NCBI GenBank assembly: GCA_964481755.1
Contig: CAYZVH010000017.1
Coordinates: 1-30,194, forward strand
DNA length: 30,194 nucleotides
Origin: Phocaeicola_A sp964481755
GTDB taxonomy: Bacteria; Bacteroidota; Bacteroidia; Bacteroidales; Bacteroidaceae
Direction of reading: 5' to 3'
Part shown: in pieces, positions 1 to 7,812 of the stretch
Position numbering within the stretch: position 1 is the first letter of the stretch
How the letters are laid out: each line of letters opens with the position of its first letter
Notes under the pieces: generated by a model
The model's database searches: none
What the model was told of the DNA's origin: nothing
What the model saw: only the letters and a program-made list of their open reading frames with translations
Translations under genes and position numbers: made by a program

Positions 1-572
1 TGCAAGTACAGGAAAAAGCCGAGCAGGATGATGAGGTTGTGCGTAAGTATGACCAGATAAAGACCCAACTGTACATCGACCTGCAAAAGGAGTTCAAAGA
101 AGACCTTACGGTATGGAGAGCGACTATCGACTCCAGCCTTTGCATTCGTTTCCAAGAACCAGCCATGTTGTTCGATAACAACCTGGCAGTCTTGAAGCCA
201 TTATTCAAAAGCATTTTGGACGACTTCTTTCCCCGATATATCAATGTGCTTAATCGTCCGGAATACAGAGACAACATAGTGGAGATACGTATCGAGGGGC
301 ATACCGACAGCAACGGCGGCTATTTCCACAACATGGAGTTATCGCAGAACCGCACCCGTTCGGTGTTGGAGTACTGCTTCGGGCTGATGTCTGACGAACA
401 GATAACATGGGCAAAAGGCTTGATTACCGCCAATGGCTTGTCATCCAGCCAGCCGGTGCTTGTACATGGTGTTGAGGACAAAAGCTTATCGAGACGTGTA
501 GAGTTTCGGGTAAGGACAAATGCGGAGAAGCAATTGGAAGAAATAGCAAACAAACGATTTAATATAAAGTAA
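1..572 (+). CDS. zorB: ZorB-like OmpA/MotB-family protein of a Zorya system (5' end outside window)
   Basis: The reading frame is open from the left edge (codons begin at base 3), so the N-terminus, which should hold the single membrane helix, is missing. The visible part starts with a charged helical stretch, then reads L-x-EF-x-x-DL-x-x-W, an RF/LF strand pair, and the OmpA-C motif IEGHTDSNG near bases 291-320, followed by LSQNRTRSVL and the closing SRRVEFRV. These are peptidoglycan-binding features of OmpA/MotB C-terminal domains. In Zorya systems ZorB forms the stator of a ZorA5B2 proton-driven inner-membrane motor and anchors it to peptidoglycan. The assignment to ZorB rather than a generic OmpA protein rests on the two genes that follow (EH-signature protein and SNF2 helicase). 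The stop TAA overlaps the next ATG by one base (TAATG), so the two are translationally coupled. An internal GTG at 39 is probably not the start. Confidence 0.85.
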   Translation, partial: QVQEKAEQDDEVVRKYDQIKTQLYIDLQKEFKEDLTVWRATIDSSLCIRFQEPAMLFDNNLAVLKPLFKSILDDFFPRYINVLNRPEYRDNIVEIRIEGHTDSNGGYFHNMELSQNRTRSVLEYCFGLMSDEQITWAKGLITANGLSSSQPVLVHGVEDKSLSRRVEFRVRTNAEKQLEEIANKRFNIK

Positions 573-2452
573 TGAGTGACATTTACAGCATACTGAATAT
601 CAATTCTGACATCATAAAGAATTTCTATCTGTTGGCAAACGGTGTTGCTGACCGCCAAACGGAAAAGGTGATCAACAAAAACACGAGAACGCTGAAACAG
701 ATAGAAGAACGCATGCTCGTTGATAAAGGTCTGAATGTCGCTCAACAATCCATTGACGAAATCATCAGCAAGGTCATACGTATGGCTCCGTCCGGAGACA
801 CTTCAATGGACAATTGGACAATTAGGGAACTACGTATCGTTTCCTACTACTTGATGAAGTTGCGTGATGACAGCGTTTGCTATCGGTACGCTCTTGAGTT
901 GCTCGACAAGAATTGGAGGAACATGTTCTTCAACGGACTGGCATTCTATCTTCTCAATTCATGGCATAGTTTAGAACTTGACTATAGAGAACTGACTAGT
1001 AAGTTGCTGATACGCAAGCTTGAGTCCTATTCAGAATCCAACCACAGATATAGTCTGTGGAAGAACATGGCAAACATGTTCGACAGCAACGGTCCAGTGA
1101 GAATGGCGGCATTGCTAAAAGCTAAAAACATGAGCATAGCTGAAGCTCCATCGGTGCTTGGATTCAAGAATACATCTATCAAACAAGCGTACTACTCTGA
1201 CGTAATCGTGAAATATGTGGAAAACAACCACATAACCGACAGCGAAACCATTGAACATATATTTGAGCTGAATAATCTTGACCGAACCAAGAAACTAATA
1301 TTCGCTTATTTGGTAGAGACCGAAGACCGTATCGGAGATGGCTTGCGCCGCGCCAAACTATGCCGTTTTGCCAACGCTCAATTAGGAGATGTAACATTGG
1401 CATCCTCATGGGCACCGTTCGCGGGTGCGACAACTGCTGAAATACAACGGTTGAAAAGAGCAATGCAACTGGTGAACATGTGGTTTGCCCAGCAAATCAT
1501 TGAGTCATTCTTCGAAATCTGCGTTCAGGACAAGGACAGGAAAAACTTCTGGCTCAGATATGTGGAGAGGGTTAGTGGATTCAAGATTGTGGGTTCAACT
1601 ACAGTGAAGAGTAAGTTGCAAAGTAACAGTAAAATAGGCAGCATGTTCCTACGCCATTTCATTGGAACGAACTCTACCACATCTCAAACCTCGGCACTTA
1701 TACTATTCATCAAGAACAAGATGATGGTGGAATTTTCTGATACAGGAGCCCTTTATGTCTATAACCAAACACACCCTATGGTCAAGACTGTAACCAATGC
1801 TCCCCGCTATGGAATAGCTTCTACGAACGACTTGAAGATAACATCCATGAATATGCTTGTGGAAAAGAACTATTGGGGAGATTACTCCGTCTATAATGAA
1901 GAAGGAAAATTGCACCACATGGGCGATTGGCAAGGCCGTTTAAGTTCGTGGATAAACGCAAAACTACTCGCGAATAATGAGAGCGTGTCGTTCTTGGATC
2001 AGAAACTCGATGACACCTTCAAGGCAAAACCCTTGCCGGCTGAAAATTTCAAGCCTCAGGCTGTTAGCCGGACAGAAATGAATGCTGCTAAACGTGAAGA
2101 ACAAGCCAAAACGACGTTTGTTTCCTACAGAGAACCAGAGTCTACTGATATCAAGTATAAGATTGCGAGCAAAGTGCTTGACAATGGAGTACGTGTGGTG
2201 GCAAACGCCAAAGGCTTTTATCTGTCATTGGGTAAGGGCCGCTACCAGCTAATCAAGTCATTTTCTCTGGGACAAATGCCCACTGGAAGCATTTGGATAA
2301 AGAAAGCCTCATTGAGTGGGTGGAATGAGATAGTCCATAATTTCGATGGTAACAATACCCGGTCTGTGGGCTTCATAAGAGTAGCAACTGGTGAAGTAAT
2401 TTTCAAGGAATCCTTGTCCACTCCCGGTAAAACAAAGTATAAATTGTATTGA
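572..2452 (+). CDS. zorC: ZorC-like protein with EH-signature domain
   Basis: The 626-residue protein is largely helical in its first 330 residues, with no signal peptide or membrane segment. From about residue 310 it has the layout I associate with the EH-signature domain of ZorC: an FWLRYVERV segment, then MVEFSDTGALYVYN with Glu387, then HHMGDWQ with His448/His449 and Trp453. The Glu and His are the candidate signature residues. After a linker at roughly 490-520, a beta-rich tail of about 100 residues ends the protein. In type I Zorya, ZorC is a cytosolic DNA-binding partner required for defence, acting downstream of the ZorAB motor. Its start overlaps the zorB stop and its stop is one base from the helicase start. 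The family call comes from motif memory and context, not from an alignment. The protein seems slightly longer than ZorC proteins I know of, and the extra tail may be lineage-specific. Confidence 0.72.
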   Translation: MSDIYSILNINSDIIKNFYLLANGVADRQTEKVINKNTRTLKQIEERMLVDKGLNVAQQSIDEIISKVIRMAPSGDTSMDNWTIRELRIVSYYLMKLRDDSVCYRYALELLDKNWRNMFFNGLAFYLLNSWHSLELDYRELTSKLLIRKLESYSESNHRYSLWKNMANMFDSNGPVRMAALLKAKNMSIAEAPSVLGFKNTSIKQAYYSDVIVKYVENNHITDSETIEHIFELNNLDRTKKLIFAYLVETEDRIGDGLRRAKLCRFANAQLGDVTLASSWAPFAGATTAEIQRLKRAMQLVNMWFAQQIIESFFEICVQDKDRKNFWLRYVERVSGFKIVGSTTVKSKLQSNSKIGSMFLRHFIGTNSTTSQTSALILFIKNKMMVEFSDTGALYVYNQTHPMVKTVTNAPRYGIASTNDLKITSMNMLVEKNYWGDYSVYNEEGKLHHMGDWQGRLSSWINAKLLANNESVSFLDQKLDDTFKAKPLPAENFKPQAVSRTEMNAAKREEQAKTTFVSYREPESTDIKYKIASKVLDNGVRVVANAKGFYLSLGKGRYQLIKSFSLGQMPTGSIWIKKASLSGWNEIVHNFDGNNTRSVGFIRVATGEVIFKESLSTPGKTKYKLY

Positions 2453-2453
2453 T

Positions 2454-5210
2454 ATGCTGAGACTGAATTATAACAATATAGGCATGGTGTTTTCCGTGAA
2501 CGTCGACGGACACGACATCCATTTCCGTGAATGGAGCGCCACGGATGACTGCATCTACTATCAGCCCCTAGCCGCACTTGTAGATAATGGTCAGGCCAAG
2601 TTCTTCAAAAGCGAGTGCACTGTACCCTATGAAAACCTATACCTGCTTGACGAGGACGAGAGGACTCTTCTTGGCATACCCGAACTGTTCAGTAAAGCCG
2701 TGAGGCTACTAGGGGAGGGTATGCTCAATTCCCGGGATTTCAAGTACAAGATAGAGTTTCTGACCCACATACCCGATGGTGACCTACTGATATGTGAGCG
2801 AGGAGGCAATATCATAATAACAAAGGACAAGAAGTATCTCTTGTCGGAAGCTCAATACGAGCTGGTCAATAGGGTTGAATCGTTCAATGCTTTGCCTGAA
2901 GACCAGAAAACAGTAGACTTCAATTTTCGATGCTTCTCTGATATAAAAGCCATTGCGATGCAAGCCGGCTGTGAGATGGACAGCTATCTACAGAACGAAA
3001 ATGTATATGTACCCGAACGAATCAAGATAGAAATAGGTCGCGACGAGGACGGATTTACGGTAGATCCGGGCATTGACATCGAAGAGAGTGACAAGTTCCG
3101 TCATACCTTCGACCGTATGCGGAAGGTGCAGGGAGTTTATCCTGTTCAACGCGAAAATGGTGAACGAGTGCGTGTGGTGCTCAACCCGGAACAACAAGAG
3201 AACCTAAACCATGTAAAAAGTGGTGGAAGACATAAGACGCGTGAGGAGATACAGACGATGGTCGAGCACCCGACAGAGTATTTTGATCCAGACGTATTTG
3301 ACCTTTCTGACCTATATAGTGACCGTGTGATAGAGATTGGCGTGTACAAGCCAAAGTTCTATCCGTTTATCTGTCCATATCAATCCTGCTGGATTGTCGG
3401 TGCGACCGTGGAGACACCACAAAATGGTACGAGCAAACTGACGATTGGCAGCGAGGAAGAACTGCAGGAATTAAATCATGCCATCGGTGTGGCTGAGGAA
3501 AGGAACAGCGGCATTGTAGAGTACGCTGAAGCTCAGATAGACATAGATGATGCCAAATTCCTTGCTGAAACCGCCGAAAAGCAGCTACGCACTCCAAAGC
3601 AACCGATTGCGGTTGATGAGAACCAAAAGGATGAAAGCAGGAAGGTACTTATCATTAAAGAGAACGCAGAAGACACAGAGTTCTCTGTCAAAGAAAGAGT
3701 GATTGAAAGAGGGGACAAATACACCCTGTTCAAGGATCCCTACTTGAATGAGAAATTCCAACTGAAGGCCCATCAGGAAGAGGGTGTGGCCTGGTTGCAA
3801 CATCTATATAAGAGCAAAGCAAGCGGTTGTCTGATGGCCGATGACATGGGATTAGGAAAGACGTTGCAAATACTCTATCTCATTGATTGGCATTCACGTA
3901 AATATACTGACCACAAGCCATATCTCATTGTGGCCCCTGTCTCTCTCTTGGAAAACTGGGAAAACGAATACAACCGTTTCTTCATGTCGCCACGACTGAA
4001 CATCCAACGTTTGACTTCCAAGAACGTTCCACGTCAATTTGATAAGGAAGTTGTGGAACGAATGCAAGAATTGGACATTATCTTGACGAATTACGAGTCA
4101 CTCCGCATAGCCCAACTCAACTTCTGTGCGGTGGATTTTGACATAGTGGCACTGGATGAGGCCCAAAAGATAAAGTCACCGGGTACACTTGTCACAAATG
4201 CGGCCAAAGCATTGAAAGGCAGATTCAAAATTGCCATGACGGGAACGCCCGTTGAGAATTCTTTACTTGACCTCTGGTGCATCATGGACTTTTGTGTGCC
4301 AGGATTACTTGGTAACGCCAAAGCATTTGCCGCAAAATACCAGAATCCCTTGAAGAAAGAAGATACGGACATCGTAGCCCTCGGCAATGAGATTCACGAC
4401 AAGTTGGGAATCTACTTCATGCGCAGGCTGAAGAAAGACGCAGCGAAGGATTTGCCTCAAAAGATTGAGTTTAAGCAACAGCAAGAAATGCCCGAGGTAC
4501 AATCGAACATCTATAAACGTGTAGTAAACAACTACGTTTCTGGGATACAGCCAAATATGTTGCTGACTATAATGAACATACGTGAGGTGTGCGAACATCC
4601 ATATCTCTATGATTCCTCGTTGTCACAACACAACTTGACAGAACTGGTTGATTCTTCAGCCAGACTTCAAGTAACCATCGCTTTTCTTGATAAGATAAAA
4701 GCAAAGGCTGAAAAAGTCATTATCTTTGCCGAACGCAAGGAAACGCAGAAGATGCTATGGCGAATTTGTCACGAGCGATACGGTGTTGATGCCAAGATTA
4801 TCAATGGAGACACCCCGTCGATAATTACGAGACAGACACCCGACAAACAATCGCGACAAGCAAGCATTGACGAGTTTCAGTCGACGGACGGTTTCAATGT
4901 GATTATCATGTCGCCCGTAGCAGCCGGCATGGGACTAAATGTTACAGCAGCAAACCACGTTATACATTACAGCCGACATTGGAACCCGGCAAAAGAAAAC
5001 CAAGCCACAGACCGAGCCTATCGTATCGGGCAGGAAAAGGATGTGTTCGTGTATTATCCTATGGCCATCAGTAAAGAGTTTAAGTCGTTTGACGAAACTC
5101 TTGATGAACTGCTATCTCGAAAGACTTCACTGGCAACTTCCACCATCTTTCCAACAGAACGCGTGGAGGTCAGACAGGAAGAACTTGGTCAAATGTTATT
5201 TGGGGTATAA
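2454..5210 (+). CDS. zorD: ZorD-like SNF2-family DNA helicase/translocase
   Basis: A 918-residue protein with about 430 N-terminal residues of no recognised fold followed by a complete SNF2 ATPase core. Walker A is DDMGLGKT at residues 463-470, motif II is DEAQ (568-571, instead of DEAH), motif III is TGTP (596-599), motif V lies in SPVAAGMGLNV, and motif VI is QATDRAYRIGQ with the arginine finger at Arg857. All ATPase residues appear intact, so it should hydrolyse ATP and move on double-stranded DNA. In type I Zorya the matching component ZorD degrades invading DNA with ZorC. I see no obvious Mrr-like or other nuclease motif, so nuclease function is uncertain. It begins one base after the zorC stop. 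A free-standing SNF2 protein from another defence operon is the alternative, but gene order favours ZorD. Confidence 0.85.
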   Translation: MLRLNYNNIGMVFSVNVDGHDIHFREWSATDDCIYYQPLAALVDNGQAKFFKSECTVPYENLYLLDEDERTLLGIPELFSKAVRLLGEGMLNSRDFKYKIEFLTHIPDGDLLICERGGNIIITKDKKYLLSEAQYELVNRVESFNALPEDQKTVDFNFRCFSDIKAIAMQAGCEMDSYLQNENVYVPERIKIEIGRDEDGFTVDPGIDIEESDKFRHTFDRMRKVQGVYPVQRENGERVRVVLNPEQQENLNHVKSGGRHKTREEIQTMVEHPTEYFDPDVFDLSDLYSDRVIEIGVYKPKFYPFICPYQSCWIVGATVETPQNGTSKLTIGSEEELQELNHAIGVAEERNSGIVEYAEAQIDIDDAKFLAETAEKQLRTPKQPIAVDENQKDESRKVLIIKENAEDTEFSVKERVIERGDKYTLFKDPYLNEKFQLKAHQEEGVAWLQHLYKSKASGCLMADDMGLGKTLQILYLIDWHSRKYTDHKPYLIVAPVSLLENWENEYNRFFMSPRLNIQRLTSKNVPRQFDKEVVERMQELDIILTNYESLRIAQLNFCAVDFDIVALDEAQKIKSPGTLVTNAAKALKGRFKIAMTGTPVENSLLDLWCIMDFCVPGLLGNAKAFAAKYQNPLKKEDTDIVALGNEIHDKLGIYFMRRLKKDAAKDLPQKIEFKQQQEMPEVQSNIYKRVVNNYVSGIQPNMLLTIMNIREVCEHPYLYDSSLSQHNLTELVDSSARLQVTIAFLDKIKAKAEKVIIFAERKETQKMLWRICHERYGVDAKIINGDTPSIITRQTPDKQSRQASIDEFQSTDGFNVIIMSPVAAGMGLNVTAANHVIHYSRHWNPAKENQATDRAYRIGQEKDVFVYYPMAISKEFKSFDETLDELLSRKTSLATSTIFPTERVEVRQEELGQMLFGV

Positions 5211-5223
5211 ATAGGAACAGAAT

Positions 5224-5358
5224 ATGGTACAAGACAGAATATACAGTTACTTTGAGGGCAACCCACAGTTGCACGTGCTCTTGAAACTGAATCTGATAAC
5301 CAATGAAGAGAATGAGAAAGTGCCTACGGTCACATTTATGAAAACCAAAAACGCGTGA
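5224..5358 (+). CDS. Small ORF resembling the two ends of a PglZ-family protein
   Basis: ATG at 5224, TGA at 5356-5358, 44 codons, lying in the otherwise empty gap between the helicase and the zinc-ribbon gene. It opens MVQDRIYSYFEGNPQLHVL, which resembles the start of PglZ/BREX alkaline-phosphatase-like proteins (a short helix, YF-x-x-NP, then a hydrophobic strand). The second half, LKLNLITNEENEKVPTVTF, looks like a C-terminal beta strand pair instead of the FIFD segment normally expected next. It may be an in-frame internal deletion derivative of a pglZ-like gene, or a genuine small protein. The frame is intact on the operon strand with neighbours 13 and 4 bases away, which suggests it is still translated. 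The PglZ link is a resemblance by eye only. Confidence 0.45.
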   Translation: MVQDRIYSYFEGNPQLHVLLKLNLITNEENEKVPTVTFMKTKNA

Positions 5359-5362
5359 TGAT

Positions 5363-5722
5363 ATGTCGAAGCTAAGTAAGAACGCATTTGCCATTATGGC
5401 CATGTGTGAAAAGACAAAAGAACCCTTCGGAATCACTGTTGATCCACGCGAGGGATGCTACGCTTTCACATGGGCATTCAAGATTAAGAAAGACCAGGCA
5501 AGACGGGAGGGGTATGACCAGACCCATGTCCGTGGCGCCGTTATGTTTGATGATAATTTCAACGGTTGTCCACATTGTGGAGCCAAAAATTTCTATATTT
5601 GCAATCGATGTGGTAAAGTGGTCTGCTACCATGGAGAGGACGTAGTGACATGCCCCAACTGTGGCAGTTCAAGCACTCTGCAGGCAACCGAGAGTGTGGA
5701 CCTGTCAGGTGGCGGCTTTTAA
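5363..5722 (+). CDS. Stand-alone TerY-C-like zinc-ribbon protein
   Basis: A 119-residue cytosolic protein. The first half (KNAFAIMAMCEKTKEPFGIT, then AFTWAFKI and REGYDQTHVRGAV) and the cysteine-rich second half match the TerY-C metal-binding domain known from the C-termini of TerY-type VWA proteins. Cysteines pair as C69-x2-C72, C80-x2-C83, C88 and C97-x2-C100, enough for two zinc-binding sites. The tail is short and glycine-rich. Here the domain is its own gene while the VWA gene two places downstream lacks it, so a typical two-domain TerY protein appears split into two polypeptides. It starts four bases after the small PglZ-like ORF and ends 24 bases before the kinase. Its likely role is as a metal-dependent adaptor for the kinase/VWA/phosphatase triad; this role is inferred from context. 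Confidence 0.75.
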   Translation: MSKLSKNAFAIMAMCEKTKEPFGITVDPREGCYAFTWAFKIKKDQARREGYDQTHVRGAVMFDDNFNGCPHCGAKNFYICNRCGKVVCYHGEDVVTCPNCGSSSTLQATESVDLSGGGF

Positions 5723-5746
5723 TGAAGAACCAAAAGAACAAGAGAT

Positions 5747-7012
5747 ATGTTAGAACTTAAAAAAGGAGAAAAAGTTTCGTTGACCAATGGGTCGGAAGCA
5801 ACTGTCATAAAGGAACTTGGACGGGGTGGACAAGGAATTGTCTATCTTGTGGAACTTGGCGGACAGAAGATGGCCTTGAAATGGTACCTGAACAAACCGA
5901 CGGACTGGTTCTATAGGAACCTCGAAGACAACATTGCCAAAGGAGCGCCATCGGAGGCATTCCTGTGGCCGGAGTATCTTACGATGAAACGTCAGGGGTA
6001 TTTCGGCTATATCATGAAGTTGCGCGCCCAAGACTATTGTGAATTCGGGCAATACTTGCTTGCTCGTGCCAAGTTCAAGTCGCTGGATGCCGTCGTCAAT
6101 GCGGCCATGAAAATATGTGAGGGTTTCAAAGCCCTACACCTCTCAGGGCTAAGTTATCAGGACCTGAATGACGGTAACTTCTTTATTCATCCCGAAACAG
6201 GTGATGTGCTGATTTGTGACAATGACAACGTGGCACCTGAGGGCGAGAACTCAGGAATCTTGGGCAAGGCACGCTATATGGCACCGGAAGTGGTGACCGG
6301 CAGCAAAATGCCGAGCAAACAAACAGACAGGTATTCACTGTCCGTTGTGCTGTTCCTCTTGTTCTATGGCAACCATCCTTTGGAAGGGGCTCGAGTATTG
6401 GCCTGTCCCTGCATGACGGAGAAATACGAGAAGCAGTTCTATGGAAGTGATGCCATCTTCATTTATGACGCCGTCAACAAGACAAACCTGCCTGTTCGTG
6501 GGGTACATAACAACGTTATGCGCAAGTGGCCGGCGTTCCCGGAAGTCCTTCGGACCACATTCATAAAAGAGTTCAGCCACGAATGTCTGACCACACCGGA
6601 CAAGCGTTGTCTTGAACGCGATTGGCAGAAGACGATTCAGAAGGTTCGTGACATGCTTGTTGTGTGTCCCCAGTGTAAGGAAGAGACATTTGTGGAAGAT
6701 ACGCAGAAACCTCAATGCGTATGCTGTGGCAAGTCATTCAGTGTGGCCGGCACATTGAAAATCAATGACCGCAACATATTGCTTACCCCGGGCACAAAGG
6801 TTTACTTGGACATGGACAACAAGCCCGATGTACAGGTAATCTCTGTCCCGGGAGACCGTTACCCGGTTCAACTGAAGAACATCACTTCAGGCAATTGGAC
6901 TGTGGAGACACCGAGTGGCAAACTGAAGTCCATTGAACCCGGACAGATGATGCCAGTCAAAGTAGGACTTAAAGTATCGTTTGGTGGAACCATCAAGGGA
7001 GAAATCATTTAA
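5747..7012 (+). CDS. Ser/Thr protein kinase with C-terminal zinc ribbon (TerY-P triad kinase)
   Basis: A 421-residue soluble kinase. The glycine loop is GRGGQG (25-30), the beta-3 lysine is Lys45 in ALKWY, the catalytic loop is YQDLNDGN with Asp139 and Asn144, the metal-binding Asp is Asp158 in CDND (in place of DFG), and the activation segment ends at APE (179-181). Catalytic residues are present, so activity is likely despite the unusual YQD and DND. After the kinase domain comes a four-cysteine zinc ribbon (C307, C310, C324, C327), then about 80 beta-rich residues (LLTPGTKVYL through VGLKVSFGG) that may be a degenerate FHA-like fold. This combination, next to a VWA protein and a PP2C phosphatase, is the kinase of the TerY-P triad described by comparative genomics in Ter-linked stress and phage-resistance loci. 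Its substrates are unknown; the adjacent Zorya proteins are the obvious candidates. Confidence 0.85.
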   Translation: MLELKKGEKVSLTNGSEATVIKELGRGGQGIVYLVELGGQKMALKWYLNKPTDWFYRNLEDNIAKGAPSEAFLWPEYLTMKRQGYFGYIMKLRAQDYCEFGQYLLARAKFKSLDAVVNAAMKICEGFKALHLSGLSYQDLNDGNFFIHPETGDVLICDNDNVAPEGENSGILGKARYMAPEVVTGSKMPSKQTDRYSLSVVLFLLFYGNHPLEGARVLACPCMTEKYEKQFYGSDAIFIYDAVNKTNLPVRGVHNNVMRKWPAFPEVLRTTFIKEFSHECLTTPDKRCLERDWQKTIQKVRDMLVVCPQCKEETFVEDTQKPQCVCCGKSFSVAGTLKINDRNILLTPGTKVYLDMDNKPDVQVISVPGDRYPVQLKNITSGNWTVETPSGKLKSIEPGQMMPVKVGLKVSFGGTIKGEII

Positions 7013-7046
7013 ATCAAAAAAATATAACCTTCAATAACTAATTATT

Positions 7047-7793
7047 ATGGGACTATTAGATAACGAGAGCATTCCTAGAAGAAAAATGACTCTCTTCTTC
7101 GTGATTGACACATCCGGCAGTATGATCGGCAGTAAGATTGGCAGCGTGAACGACGCCATCGAAAACGTTTTGCCTATGATAGGTGAAATATCTGATGAGA
7201 ATCCCGATGCGGAAATCAATGTGGCTGCACTGGAATTCTCCACCGGTACGCGTTGGCTTTATGACGAGCCCAAAGAAGCCAAGGAGTTTATCTGGCAAAA
7301 AGTAGAGGCTGACGGTCTGACTTCACTCGGTGAAGCCTGTGAGGAGCTGAGCAAGAAACTTTCGAGAAACGGCGGCTTCATGTCAAGTCCAAGCGGATGC
7401 TTTGCTCCTGCCATTATCCTTCTTTCGGATGGTGGTCCGACAGACAATTTCGAGGGAGGCCTGAAAACCTTACAGGGGAACAGCTGGTACAAAAACGCCA
7501 TCAAGATAGCCATAGCCATCGGCGATGATGCAGACAAGGATGTGTTGAAGCAATTTACTGGATCTTCAGAGGCTGTCATCACTGTCCACAACATTGATGC
7601 CCTGAAGAAGATGATTCGCATCATTGCCATCACATCTTCACAGATAGGTAGCAAGAGTTCCTCGGCAACCGATACGACAAAACAAAAGCAGGTAATTGAC
7701 GAGGTCAACAAAGCAGCTGCCGATGTCGCAGGCGCGGAGACCGCTGCAGCGCCAGCACCTGCCGCCGGTGACTCATACGATGAATGGGACTAA
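7047..7793 (+). CDS. TerY-like von Willebrand factor A domain protein
   Basis: A 248-residue VWA protein without signal peptide. The metal-ion-dependent adhesion site is complete: DTSGS at residues 21-25, Thr92 in LTSLGEA, and Asp128 in LLSDGGPTD. The VWA fold fills residues 13 to about 200. A low-complexity alanine/proline-rich tail follows and ends in DSYDEWD, where other TerY proteins would carry the TerY-C zinc ribbon; here that domain is encoded separately at 5363-5722. In the TerY-P triad the VWA protein is thought to scaffold the kinase and phosphatase through a divalent metal. It lies 34 bases after the kinase in an AT-rich spacer and 19 bases before the phosphatase. The family is clear; the substrate-recruiting role is inference. 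Confidence 0.85.
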   Translation: MGLLDNESIPRRKMTLFFVIDTSGSMIGSKIGSVNDAIENVLPMIGEISDENPDAEINVAALEFSTGTRWLYDEPKEAKEFIWQKVEADGLTSLGEACEELSKKLSRNGGFMSSPSGCFAPAIILLSDGGPTDNFEGGLKTLQGNSWYKNAIKIAIAIGDDADKDVLKQFTGSSEAVITVHNIDALKKMIRIIAITSSQIGSKSSSATDTTKQKQVIDEVNKAAADVAGAETAAAPAPAAGDSYDEWD

Positions 7794-7812
7794 CCCTTAA
7801 ACCCTAAGCAAT

